Assembly: GCA_910586605.1 (NCBI GenBank)
Contig: CAJUJR010000005.1
Coordinates: 1-56,955 of the forward strand
Reading direction: 5' to 3'
Source: an uncultured Lachnospiraceae bacterium
GTDB taxonomy: Bacteria; Bacillota; Clostridia; Lachnospirales; Lachnospiraceae
Length of the DNA: 56,955 bases
In this document: piece after piece, positions 50,713 to 56,955 of the stretch
How positions within the stretch are numbered: the first letter of the stretch is position 1
Layout of the letters: every line of letters begins with the position of its first letter
Made by a program: the position numbers and the translations under genes
The notes under the pieces: generated by a model
What the model was told of the DNA's origin: nothing
Database searches by the model: none
Seen by the model: the letters and a program-made list of their open reading frames with translations, nothing else

Positions 50713-51975
50713 ATGAGCCAAAAGAAATTAATTCCTTTTATTAATGCAGAAAATGAAGTAGCAAGCAGCGTGGTAAGGCTTGCGGAGCGTTATTCCTGTG
50801 AAGGCGCAGATGGGCTTTACCTGTATAATTTTTCAGGGGATGAGAAATCACAGGGAGAGTTCCTGGCGGCTGTACGCCGGATTGAAAAGCAGATTGATAT
50901 CCCATTTTATGTTGGGGTATATGTAGAACGTTTGGAGGATGCAAAAAAGGCCTTGTATACAGGGGCATCTAAAGTAGTCCTGCGCAAAGCCCTGCTTCCT
51001 TCCGAAGAGGAACTTGGCCAGGTGCTTGCCCGTTTTGGGAGAGAAAAACTTGCGATAGAGATTGATATGAAGGCAGATTTCCAGGATTCTGGGAAGCTGG
51101 ATGCTTTTTATGAAATGGGATTTGGGACTGCAGTTTTAAAGCATATTGATACGACGAAGAATTTTTCAGAAGCAGTTTCCAATACAAAAATAGAGATAAT
51201 GGTACGCGATGGTTTAATCCGTAATGATTTGGCAGAGATTTTTTCATATCCTGCCGTGAAGGCTGTTATGACAAATTATTTTGAGGAAAAAGACATCTAT
51301 AAGGCTAAAAGAGGCTTGAAAAACCAAGGCATAGAGGTTGAGGTTTTTGAAAGCCTAATTGATTTTTCTGATTTTAAGCTTTCTGCGGATGGGCTGATTC
51401 CTGTTGTAGTGCAGGATTACCGAACAAATGAAGTGTTGATGCTTGCTTATATGAACCAGGAGTCTTATAAGAGTACGATAAAAACCGGCAGGATGACATA
51501 TTACAGCCGGAGCCGTAAAGAACTTTGGGTAAAAGGGGAGACATCAGGGCATTTCCAGTATGTAAAAAATCTGATGTTGGATTGTGATAATGATACAATT
51601 CTGGCAAAAGTCCGTCAGGTAGGGGCTGCCTGCCATACAGGGAACAGGACCTGCTTTTTCCGGAAACTTGCCAGTAAAGATTATGTTTCTACAAATCCCC
51701 ATACCGTTTTAACAGAGGATTTTGATGTAATCCTGGAGCGCAAGAAAAATCCAAGGGATGGTTCTTATACGAATTATCTGTTTGACAAGGGAATCGACAA
51801 GATTTTGAAAAAATGTGGGGAAGAGGCATCAGAAATTATTATTGCAGCAAAAAATCCGGATGCAGAGGAATTAAAATATGAGATAGCAGATTTCCTCTAC
51901 CATATGATGGTATTGATGGCAGAATGCGGGCTTGACTGGGAGGATATTACAAAGGAATTAGTAAATAGGCGTTAA
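50713..51975 (+). CDS. hisIE: HisIE bifunctional enzyme with an N-terminal HisA/HisF-like barrel domain
   Basis: The 420-residue protein has three parts. Residues 1 to about 222 resemble a HisF/HisA barrel (LIPFINAENEV, DIPFYVGVYV, ASKVVLRKALL, HIDTTKNFSE), but the first catalytic aspartate of HisF is replaced by asparagine in the segment PFINAE. Residues 227-335 are phosphoribosyl-AMP cyclohydrolase (WVKGETSGHFQYV, DCDNDTILAKV, ACHTGNRTCFF). Residues from about 345 are phosphoribosyl-ATP pyrophosphatase (CGEEASEIIIAAKN, EIADFLYHMMVLM). It carries out steps two and three of histidine synthesis. GAGAGGT precedes the ATG. The barrel looks non-catalytic and may be structural or regulatory. Confidence 0.9.
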   Translation: MSQKKLIPFINAENEVASSVVRLAERYSCEGADGLYLYNFSGDEKSQGEFLAAVRRIEKQIDIPFYVGVYVERLEDAKKALYTGASKVVLRKALLPSEEELGQVLARFGREKLAIEIDMKADFQDSGKLDAFYEMGFGTAVLKHIDTTKNFSEAVSNTKIEIMVRDGLIRNDLAEIFSYPAVKAVMTNYFEEKDIYKAKRGLKNQGIEVEVFESLIDFSDFKLSADGLIPVVVQDYRTNEVLMLAYMNQESYKSTIKTGRMTYYSRSRKELWVKGETSGHFQYVKNLMLDCDNDTILAKVRQVGAACHTGNRTCFFRKLASKDYVSTNPHTVLTEDFDVILERKKNPRDGSYTNYLFDKGIDKILKKCGEEASEIIIAAKNPDAEELKYEIADFLYHMMVLMAECGLDWEDITKELVNRR

Positions 51976-52003
51976 GCTAAAAGGAAAGGGAAGGTGGAGC
52001 ATT

Positions 52004-52183
52004 ATGATAACAGTTTTATTGGCTAAGGGAATCACAGATTTTACATTTGGCGGCGCATTTTTATGGTATCTGGTAAAATATCTGATAAGTGCAGTAGTTG
52101 CATTTGGTGGGATTATGCTTGGCATCCGTCTGCGTAAAAATAAAAACGCTAAGGCGGTTGCGGTGAAAAAGGTAGAAGAATAA
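52004..52183 (+). CDS. 59-residue single-span membrane protein
   Basis: The short frame from ATG 52004 to TAA 52181-52183 encodes 59 residues. GGTGGAG lies six bases upstream. A hydrophobic segment of about 20 residues (LVKYLISAVVAFGGIMLG) is followed by a strongly basic tail RLRKNKNAKAVAVKKVEE, giving a likely outside-to-inside orientation. It lies 28 bases after hisIE and 25 before the CYTH gene. Similar small unnamed membrane proteins are common in Clostridia; no function is assigned. Confidence 0.65.
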   Translation: MITVLLAKGITDFTFGGAFLWYLVKYLISAVVAFGGIMLGIRLRKNKNAKAVAVKKVEE

Positions 52184-52208
52184 TAGAGGAAGGGACTGTC
52201 TGCAGAAA

Positions 52209-52697
52209 ATGGAAATAGAAAAAAAGTTTTTATTAAAGGAATTGCCAGACCGCCTAGAAGAATTTCCTAAAAAAGAAATAGAACAGGGATATCTCTGTAC
52301 CCAGCCGGTTGTCAGGATAAGGAAAAGCAATGATTCTTATATCCTGACTTATAAATCTGACCCTTTGCAGGAAGGCGTGGAAGATACCCGTGTAAACCAG
52401 GAGGTAGAAGTCCCTCTTAATAAGGAAGGATACAGGCATCTTTCTAAAAAGGTAGATAATCATCTGATTTCTAAGACACGTTATCTGATTCCGCTTCCTG
52501 ATGGGCATATGGGAGAGCTGGATATATTTCATGGAAGGCTTGACGGCCTGTATTTTATTGAAGTAGAGTTTAAAGATGAAGAAGATGCCAGGCAGTTTGT
52601 CCCACCGGGATGGTTTGGAGAAAATGTCAGCAATGACGGACGTTATGCAAACAGTTTTTTATCTAGCTGTGATAATTTGGATGTATTCCATGCATGA
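52209..52697 (+). CDS. CYTH-domain phosphohydrolase-like protein
   Basis: The 162-residue protein starts with the CYTH signature MEIEKKFLL and continues with VRIRKSNDSYILTYKSDP, RYLIPLPDGHMGELDIFHG and YFIEVEFKDEEDA, the alternating charged residues that line a triphosphate tunnel. CYTH proteins include inorganic triphosphatases, thiamine triphosphatases and class IV adenylate cyclases, so the substrate cannot be fixed. It stands between the small membrane protein and nfnA. Confidence 0.85.
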   Translation: MEIEKKFLLKELPDRLEEFPKKEIEQGYLCTQPVVRIRKSNDSYILTYKSDPLQEGVEDTRVNQEVEVPLNKEGYRHLSKKVDNHLISKTRYLIPLPDGHMGELDIFHGRLDGLYFIEVEFKDEEDARQFVPPGWFGENVSNDGRYANSFLSSCDNLDVFHA

Positions 52698-52707
52698 TGT
52701 TTAGAAT

Positions 52708-52742
52708 AGCCGTGAATAGTAGCAGGATATTGCTATTTACGC
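52708..52742 (+). repeat. Dispersed repeat copy forming a hairpin before nfnA
   Basis: AGCCGTGAATAGTAGC (52708-52723) matches the repeat core, and its inner part can pair with GCTATTTACGC (52732-52742). It follows the CYTH gene stop and precedes nfnA by about 90 bases. Confidence 0.4.
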
Positions 52743-52829
52743 TTATGTTTAAGCAGAAAGTCTACTATATGATGAAATGCATATGGATAGTAATGGATAC
52801 CTATAGATTAAAAAAGATGGAGGCTCATT

Positions 52830-53714
52830 ATGTATAAGATTTTAAAGAAAGAATATCTGGCCAACAATATCTGGCTTATGGATATTGAAGCGCCCAGGGT
52901 GGCAAAATCCTGCCAGCCAGGACAGTTTGTTATTGTAAAAATGGATGAAAAAGGGGAACGTATCCCTCTTACAGTTTGTGACTATGACAGGGAAAAAGGG
53001 ACGGTTACAATTGTATTCCAAATTGTAGGCGCATCTACACAGGAGATGGCAGAATATGAAGTTGGGGAAGCTTTTATGGATTTTGTCGGTCCGCTTGGCT
53101 GCCAATCAGAGCTTTTGGAACTGACAAAAGAAGAATTAAAGAAGGAAAAACTTCTTTTCGTATGCGGCGGCGTAGGGACAGCGCCTGTTTATCCACAGGT
53201 TAAGTGGATGAAGGAGCATGGGATTGACGTTGATGTTATTATTGGCGCACGTACAAAGGATATCCTGATTTTGGAAGAACCTATGAAAGAAATAGCAGCA
53301 AATTTATACATAGCGACAGATGATGGTTCTTATGGGTTTAAAGGCAATGCCTGTGACCAGATTAACGAACTGGTGAAAAACCAGGGAAAAGAATATACAA
53401 GGGTAGTTGCAATCGGGCCAATGATAATGATGAAATTCGTAGCGCTTCTGACAAAGGAGTTAAATATCCCAACAATTGTCAGTATGAACCCAATTATGGT
53501 AGATGGGACTGGCATGTGTGGCGCTTGCAGGCTGCAGGTTGGCGATGAAGTGAAATTTGCCTGTGTGGATGGTCCTGAGTTTAACGGCCATTTGGTAGAT
53601 TTTGATCAGGCAATGCTGCGGCAGAGGATGTATAAGACAGAGGAAGGGCGAGCAATGCTGCGCCTTCAGGAGGGGGATTCCCATCATGGCGGCTGCGGCC
53701 ACTGTAATGGGTAA
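52830..53714 (+). CDS. nfnA: NADH-dependent ferredoxin:NADP oxidoreductase, small subunit
   Basis: The 294-residue FAD protein has a ferredoxin reductase fold with GQFVIVKMDEKGERIPLTV for FAD and FVCGGVGTAPVYPQVKWM for NAD(H). The C-terminal [2Fe-2S] site is in DGTGMCGACRLQVGDEVKFACVDGPEF (residues about 222-248), where NfnA uses three cysteines and an aspartate. A short tail HHGGCGHCNG adds two cysteines. It pairs with the large subunit encoded 34 bases downstream. Related proteins are named sulfide dehydrogenase or dihydroorotate dehydrogenase electron-transfer subunit, but the adjacent partner favours Nfn. Confidence 0.88.
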   Translation: MYKILKKEYLANNIWLMDIEAPRVAKSCQPGQFVIVKMDEKGERIPLTVCDYDREKGTVTIVFQIVGASTQEMAEYEVGEAFMDFVGPLGCQSELLELTKEELKKEKLLFVCGGVGTAPVYPQVKWMKEHGIDVDVIIGARTKDILILEEPMKEIAANLYIATDDGSYGFKGNACDQINELVKNQGKEYTRVVAIGPMIMMKFVALLTKELNIPTIVSMNPIMVDGTGMCGACRLQVGDEVKFACVDGPEFNGHLVDFDQAMLRQRMYKTEEGRAMLRLQEGDSHHGGCGHCNG

Positions 53715-53748
53715 ACAACGAAAACATACATAGGAAAGGAAAGAAACC

Positions 53749-55137
53749 ATGGAAGTAGATGTATTAAAAAGAGTTCCTGTACGTGAGCAGGAGCCAAAAG
53801 TCCGTGCTGCAAACTTTGAAGAGGTTTGCCTTGGCTATAATAAAGAAGAAGCAATGGCGGAGGCAACGCGCTGCATACAGTGTAAAAATCCGCAGTGTGT
53901 GAAAGGATGTCCGGTTAATATAGATATTCCTGGATTTATAAAAGAATTGGCAGAAGGGAATGTAGGAGAGTCTTATCAGGTAATCAGCCGTTATTCTGCG
54001 CTTCCTGCTGTCTGTGGCCGTGTTTGCCCACAGGAAACACAGTGTGAGGCTAAATGTATCCGTGGGATTAAGGGCGATGCTGTTTCCATTGGGAAACTGG
54101 AGCGTTTTGTAGCAGATGCAGCGGCAGAAGAAGGCATTCAGCCAGAGAAGGCAGAATCCATGAATGGCAAAAAAGTAGCCGTAATCGGTTCCGGTCCGGC
54201 CGGCCTTACCTGTGCGGGGGATTTGGCAAAACTTGGCTATGATGTCACAATTTTTGAAGCGCTTCATAAGGCAGGCGGCGTATTATCCTATGGCATTCCG
54301 GAATTCCGTCTTCCAAAGGACAGAGTTGTGGACAGGGAAGTAGAAAATGTAAAATCCCTTGGTGTAAAAATTGAGACAAATGTAGTAATTGGAAAGGCTA
54401 CTACAGTAGATGAACTGTTAAATGAAGAAGGTTTTGACGCTGTATTTATTGGTTCTGGCGCAGGGCTTCCAAAGTTTATGGGGATTCCGGGAGAAAATGC
54501 AAATGGTGTATTTTCTGCAAATGAGTACCTGACAAGAAGTAATTTGATGAAGGCGTTTGATGATACTTATGCTACTCCGATTTCTGCTGGAAAGAAGGTT
54601 GCTGTTGTCGGCGGCGGAAATGTGGCAATGGATGCTGCAAGGACAGCCCTCAGGCTTGGCGCCAAAGTACATATTGTATACCGCCGAAGCGAAGAAGAGC
54701 TTCCGGCAAGGGTGGAAGAAGTGCATCATGCAAAAGAAGAGGGGATTATATTTGACTTGCTGACAAATCCTGTAGAAATCCATGTGGATGATGACGGGAA
54801 TGTAACAGGGATGACATGTATCCGTATGGAACTTGGTGAGCCGGATGATTCAGGCCGTAGGAGACCGGTAGAAGTCCCTGGCTCTGAATTTACACTGGAA
54901 GTTGACACCGTCATTATGTCGCTTGGTACAAGCCCGAACCCGTTGATTTCTTCCACAACAGAAGGGTTGGAGACGAATAAGTGGAAATGTATTGTGGCAG
55001 AGGAAGAAAATGGCCAGACTTCTAAGGCTAAGGTATATGCCGGCGGGGATGCCGTAACAGGCGCTGCAACTGTAATTCTAGCAATGGGTGCAGGAAAGGC
55101 GGCAGCAAAGGGAATCCATGAGCTTTTAAGTGAATAA
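53749..55137 (+). CDS. nfnB: NADH-dependent ferredoxin:NADP oxidoreductase, large subunit (GltD-like)
   Basis: The 462-residue protein has N-terminal [4Fe-4S] cysteines in CIQCKNPQCVKGCPVNIDIPG and CGRVCPQETQCEAKC, then two dinucleotide-binding domains: VAVIGSGPAGLTCAGDLAKLG for FAD and VAVVGGGNVAMDAARTALRLG for NADPH. It is the large subunit that, with NfnA, couples NADPH, NADH and reduced ferredoxin by electron bifurcation. Alone it could be called homotetrameric glutamate synthase (gltA), but no GltB-type glutaminase is nearby and the pair with NfnA is diagnostic. AGGAAAGG lies before the ATG. Confidence 0.88.
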   Translation: MEVDVLKRVPVREQEPKVRAANFEEVCLGYNKEEAMAEATRCIQCKNPQCVKGCPVNIDIPGFIKELAEGNVGESYQVISRYSALPAVCGRVCPQETQCEAKCIRGIKGDAVSIGKLERFVADAAAEEGIQPEKAESMNGKKVAVIGSGPAGLTCAGDLAKLGYDVTIFEALHKAGGVLSYGIPEFRLPKDRVVDREVENVKSLGVKIETNVVIGKATTVDELLNEEGFDAVFIGSGAGLPKFMGIPGENANGVFSANEYLTRSNLMKAFDDTYATPISAGKKVAVVGGGNVAMDAARTALRLGAKVHIVYRRSEEELPARVEEVHHAKEEGIIFDLLTNPVEIHVDDDGNVTGMTCIRMELGEPDDSGRRRPVEVPGSEFTLEVDTVIMSLGTSPNPLISSTTEGLETNKWKCIVAEEENGQTSKAKVYAGGDAVTGAATVILAMGAGKAAAKGIHELLSE

Positions 55138-55260
55138 GCATGTATGGTTGTTTTAACTGTTTATGTTAAAAAGGTAGTTGCAAAAATAGGGCAAATGTGT
55201 TATTTTATGACAAGAATAAATGTTCTGAAAATTACTTTGCATATGGCGACTGTGAGTGAG

Positions 55261-55294
55261 CCAACAGCCTCGTTGTTTGCAGCGGGGTTGTTGG
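55261..55294 (+). other. Terminator-like hairpin after nfnB
   Basis: CCAACAGCCTCG (55261-55272) pairs with 55283-55294 over 12 pairs including two G-T pairs, with a ten-base loop. The following bases are only mildly T-rich. The rest of the 55138-55452 gap contains an AT-rich stretch and a promoter; I see no gene in it. Confidence 0.4.
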
Positions 55295-55406
55295 TTGATG
55301 CATTTAATTTAGAACCATTATACAATTTTCATTATCAAATATATTTTATCTTTTTAATACATATTTATAGTGTATAAGAGAAATACTGTTATCATGTTTT
55401 ATGGCG

Positions 55407-55436
55407 TTGTCATATATATTACTGATAAGATATATA
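55407..55436 (+). promoter_or_regulatory. Promoter for the amber-interrupted gene
   Basis: TTGTCA (55407-55412) and TATATA (55431-55436) are separated by 18 bases, and AGAGGAG at 55441-55447 leads directly to the ATG at 55453. The leader would be very short. Confidence 0.45.
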
Positions 55437-55452
55437 GAAAAGAGGAGTTTGT

Positions 55453-55848
55453 ATGTGTTACTACATTGGTATTGAGGATCTTGCAGCAAACGCTATGATT
55501 GAAATTTTGGAGAAAAAGCAGAAAGATGGCAAAAGCATAGAAAGTGTTTTAAGTGTGACACTAAGAGATTTGGAAGAATATGGGGCGTAGGTAGTTCGCT
55601 ATATCAACCAAACATCTGACGAAAAAGCGTTGTTAATTTTGTCTAGGGCTTCTACTGAGTATATGTTCCGTAACTATTCGGATTTTTTTGAGGCAATAGA
55701 TGAAGAGGAAGCTGCTATTAAATTACGAGAGGGAAAAACTGTTGAAGATTTGAAAGAGAAATTTAGAACCTATAAGGCATTTGATTTAATAAGTGCTTAT
55801 ATGGCAGAAACAACAGTGGGAATATTGTATGCAAAATACAATTGTTAA
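55453..55848 (+). pseudogene. Small gene interrupted by an in-frame amber stop
   Basis: From ATG 55453, with a good ribosome site, the frame runs 45 codons to TAG 55588-55590 and then continues open in the same frame to TAA 55846-55848. Read through, it would be a 131-residue acidic, helical protein (YGIEDL-like start, then ALLILSRASTEYMF and EDLKEKFRTYKAFDLI). The second part remains well formed, which suggests a recent single-base nonsense change or read-through. I do not recognise the family. It overlaps the start of the HD-domain fragment, so the two may once have formed a pair. Confidence 0.5.
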
Positions 55849-56579
55849 AGAATATAAAAAAGTAAAAGATCCTGTGTACGGTTATATTCCCATTGAAATT
55901 GAATATATTCGGACTATTATTGATACACCAATCTTTCAAAGATTAAGGAGAGTGCTGCAGACTAGTTACTCTCCTCTTTATTCATCTTCTTTACATAATC
56001 GTTTTGTCCATTTGCTTGGTGTGTTTCATTTGGGCTGTATTGTTGCAAACTGCATAGGAGAATCAATATTAAATGAAGATTATTTACCTGCCGATACAGC
56101 AAAAGAAAAGATTATAAAAAAATTGTCTCATGTATTTCGCTTAGCATGTTTATTACATGATGTAGGGCATGCCCCGTTTTCGCATACAATTGGAAGAAGA
56201 ATTGATTGAAAGCAAAAGGAAGGACAAACCTATAAGGGCATTGCCCAGAAAAGTAAATGCCTGTAAGTATATGGCGCAGTATTCTTATGAACATGGTATG
56301 CCGTTCGACTATCGCATTATTCCTACTAGTATGTTCTCAAGCAGTTTTTCTAAAGAACATTTACGAAAGGTGCTTGTTAATTTTGATGGAAGGCGTCCGA
56401 AGATGTTAGGTGAGGTATGTAGATTGCTTGGAGCGGAGAGGCTGGAAAATACTAGAGATTTTTATTATCTTTTTTATCGAAGAGGTAAAAAAACAACGGA
56501 GTTTGAAGGGAAAATTGATGATGTAGGACATTTTTGTAAAGGGTTAATTGATGAGTGTTTAAAAGATGATATTTTTTAG
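55829..56579 (+). pseudogene. Broken HD-domain phosphohydrolase
   Basis: The first frame (55829-56209) encodes the N-terminal part of an HD-type dNTPase or phosphohydrolase: DPVYGYIPIEIEYIR, IFQRLRRVLQTSY, SLHNRFVHLLGVFHLG and the HD motif LLHDVGHAPFSHT, then it stops soon after. A different frame beginning around 56169 continues to 56579 and contains MPFDYRIIPTSMFSSSF and RRPKMLGEVCRLLGAE. About 200 or more residues expected after the HD motif are missing, so a deletion with frameshift is likely. The second piece may not come from the same gene. Confidence 0.55.
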
Positions 56580-56718
56580 TCCTGTATGAATATCTTGGAA
56601 TCGTTGTTTTTGGCCGGTTATAGAAGTAAGTGTGCTAATAAGAAACTGAAACAAAGAGCATTAGCAATTCTTTAAAATATGTTTGCTTGAGAAAATAAAA
56701 TATTTGGTATGTTTTCCG

Positions 56719-56758
56719 CTAAGGCGTGTTTGGGAATGAATTTTCAAATACGCCTTAG
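56719..56758 (+). repeat. Long hairpin in the terminal intergenic region
   Basis: CTAAGGCGTGTTTG (56719-56732) pairs with CAAATACGCCTTAG (56745-56758) over 14 pairs with one G-T pair and a 12-base loop. It has no T-run. It may be a remnant of an insertion element or another short repeat. The rest of 56580-56900 shows no supported gene. Confidence 0.45.
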
Positions 56759-56900
56759 TGCATCGTTCAATGAATTTCTCATATTTGGCACAGAATATTA
56801 TCTTGAGAGTATAGGTTAAAAAACGTAGACATAACGGATTATCTTGAGGATTTTTACTTACGTTGTTTTGGTGAATGGGAGTGTATTGAAATAGGGTATG

Positions 56901-56951
56901 GTTACTATTTACAGCCAATCGTAGCAGAATTTAAGTAAATAAAAAATATCT
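56901..56951 (-). repeat. Terminal copy of the dispersed repeat, inverted relative to the window start
   Basis: The reverse complement of these 51 bases matches bases 1-51 with five mismatches. The core reads GGCTGTAAATAGTAAC on the minus strand. Only four bases of the window follow it. Confidence 0.7.
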
Positions 56952-56955
56952 TCCC

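Noticed and set aside
55144..55377. 77-residue frame after nfnB
   Set aside because: It lacks a ribosome site, contains the hairpin at 55261-55294 and has no recognisable composition of a real protein.
56661..56918. 85-residue minus-strand frame at the window end
   Set aside because: It runs through the hairpin and the dispersed repeat, and no start signal or family resemblance is visible.
1..56955. Large composite transposon bounded by the terminal inverted repeats
   Set aside because: The interior contains essential core genes such as rpoD, dnaG, smc, ftsY and rpsA, and no transposase; related repeat copies also occur inside.
1..56955. tRNA, rRNA, CRISPR array, prophage genes
   Set aside because: No cloverleaf-type sequences, rRNA segments, regularly spaced repeats or phage structural genes were recognised on either strand.

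Overview
The window looks like a stretch of core chromosome from a Gram-positive anaerobe of the Clostridia, most likely family Lachnospiraceae. This rests on gene content and style. It has strong AGGAGG-type ribosome sites, several TTG and GTG starts, an electron-bifurcating NfnAB pair, HisZ-type histidine synthesis, HisIE fused to an extra barrel domain, a separate homocysteine methyltransferase/MTHFR fusion, and the order dgt-dnaG-rpoD-trmK. The genus is not determined. Every gene I can support lies on the + strand, so the whole 57 kb is co-oriented. I saw no rRNA, tRNA, CRISPR array, prophage or intact insertion sequence.

Layout. 0.3-4.4 kb: a degenerate ParA/MinD-like ATPase followed by two cytoplasmic proteins that each join an N-terminal TerB-like helical domain to a right-handed beta-helix; this is the least explained cassette. 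4.5-9.0 kb: a CorC/HlyC-type CBS transporter, a small zinc-dependent phospholipase C-like protein and a large GT-C-like membrane protein. 9.1-12.7 kb: a metal ABC transporter (ATPase plus permease) and the methyltransferase/MTHFR fusion. 12.8-18.5 kb: an ammonium transporter carrying its own PII domain behind an attenuator, then a two-component system behind a leader with a terminator. 18.5-34.0 kb: information-processing and housekeeping genes (miaB, dgt, dnaG, rpoD, trmK, a TGS-uridine kinase, folD, rimO, pgsA, cinA C-terminal domain, a flavoprotein, cmk, ispH, rpsA), ending at a strong terminator. 34.1-38.6 kb: CheR, a two-receiver regulator and a PocR-domain hybrid kinase, ending at another strong terminator. 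38.8-46.6 kb: plsX-acpP-rnc-smc-ftsY-ilvA. 46.7-52.0 kb: hisZ-hisG-hisD and hisB-hisIE. 52.0-55.1 kb: a 59-residue membrane protein, a CYTH phosphohydrolase and nfnAB. 55.4-56.6 kb: two decayed genes.

A second layer is a family of short intergenic repeats with a core close to GGCTGTGAATAGTAAC. Copies lie at both ends of the window as a 51-base imperfect inverted repeat, and one near 9.1 kb forms a 94-base hairpin element inside the leader of the metal transporter. Because both ends stop in the same repeat, the window may be an assembled contig broken at repeats (inference).

Likely start codons were chosen from ribosome-binding-site spacing and, in a few cases, from promoter position; these are noted per gene. 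Family names come from recognisable motifs read by eye. No database search or structure prediction was run.
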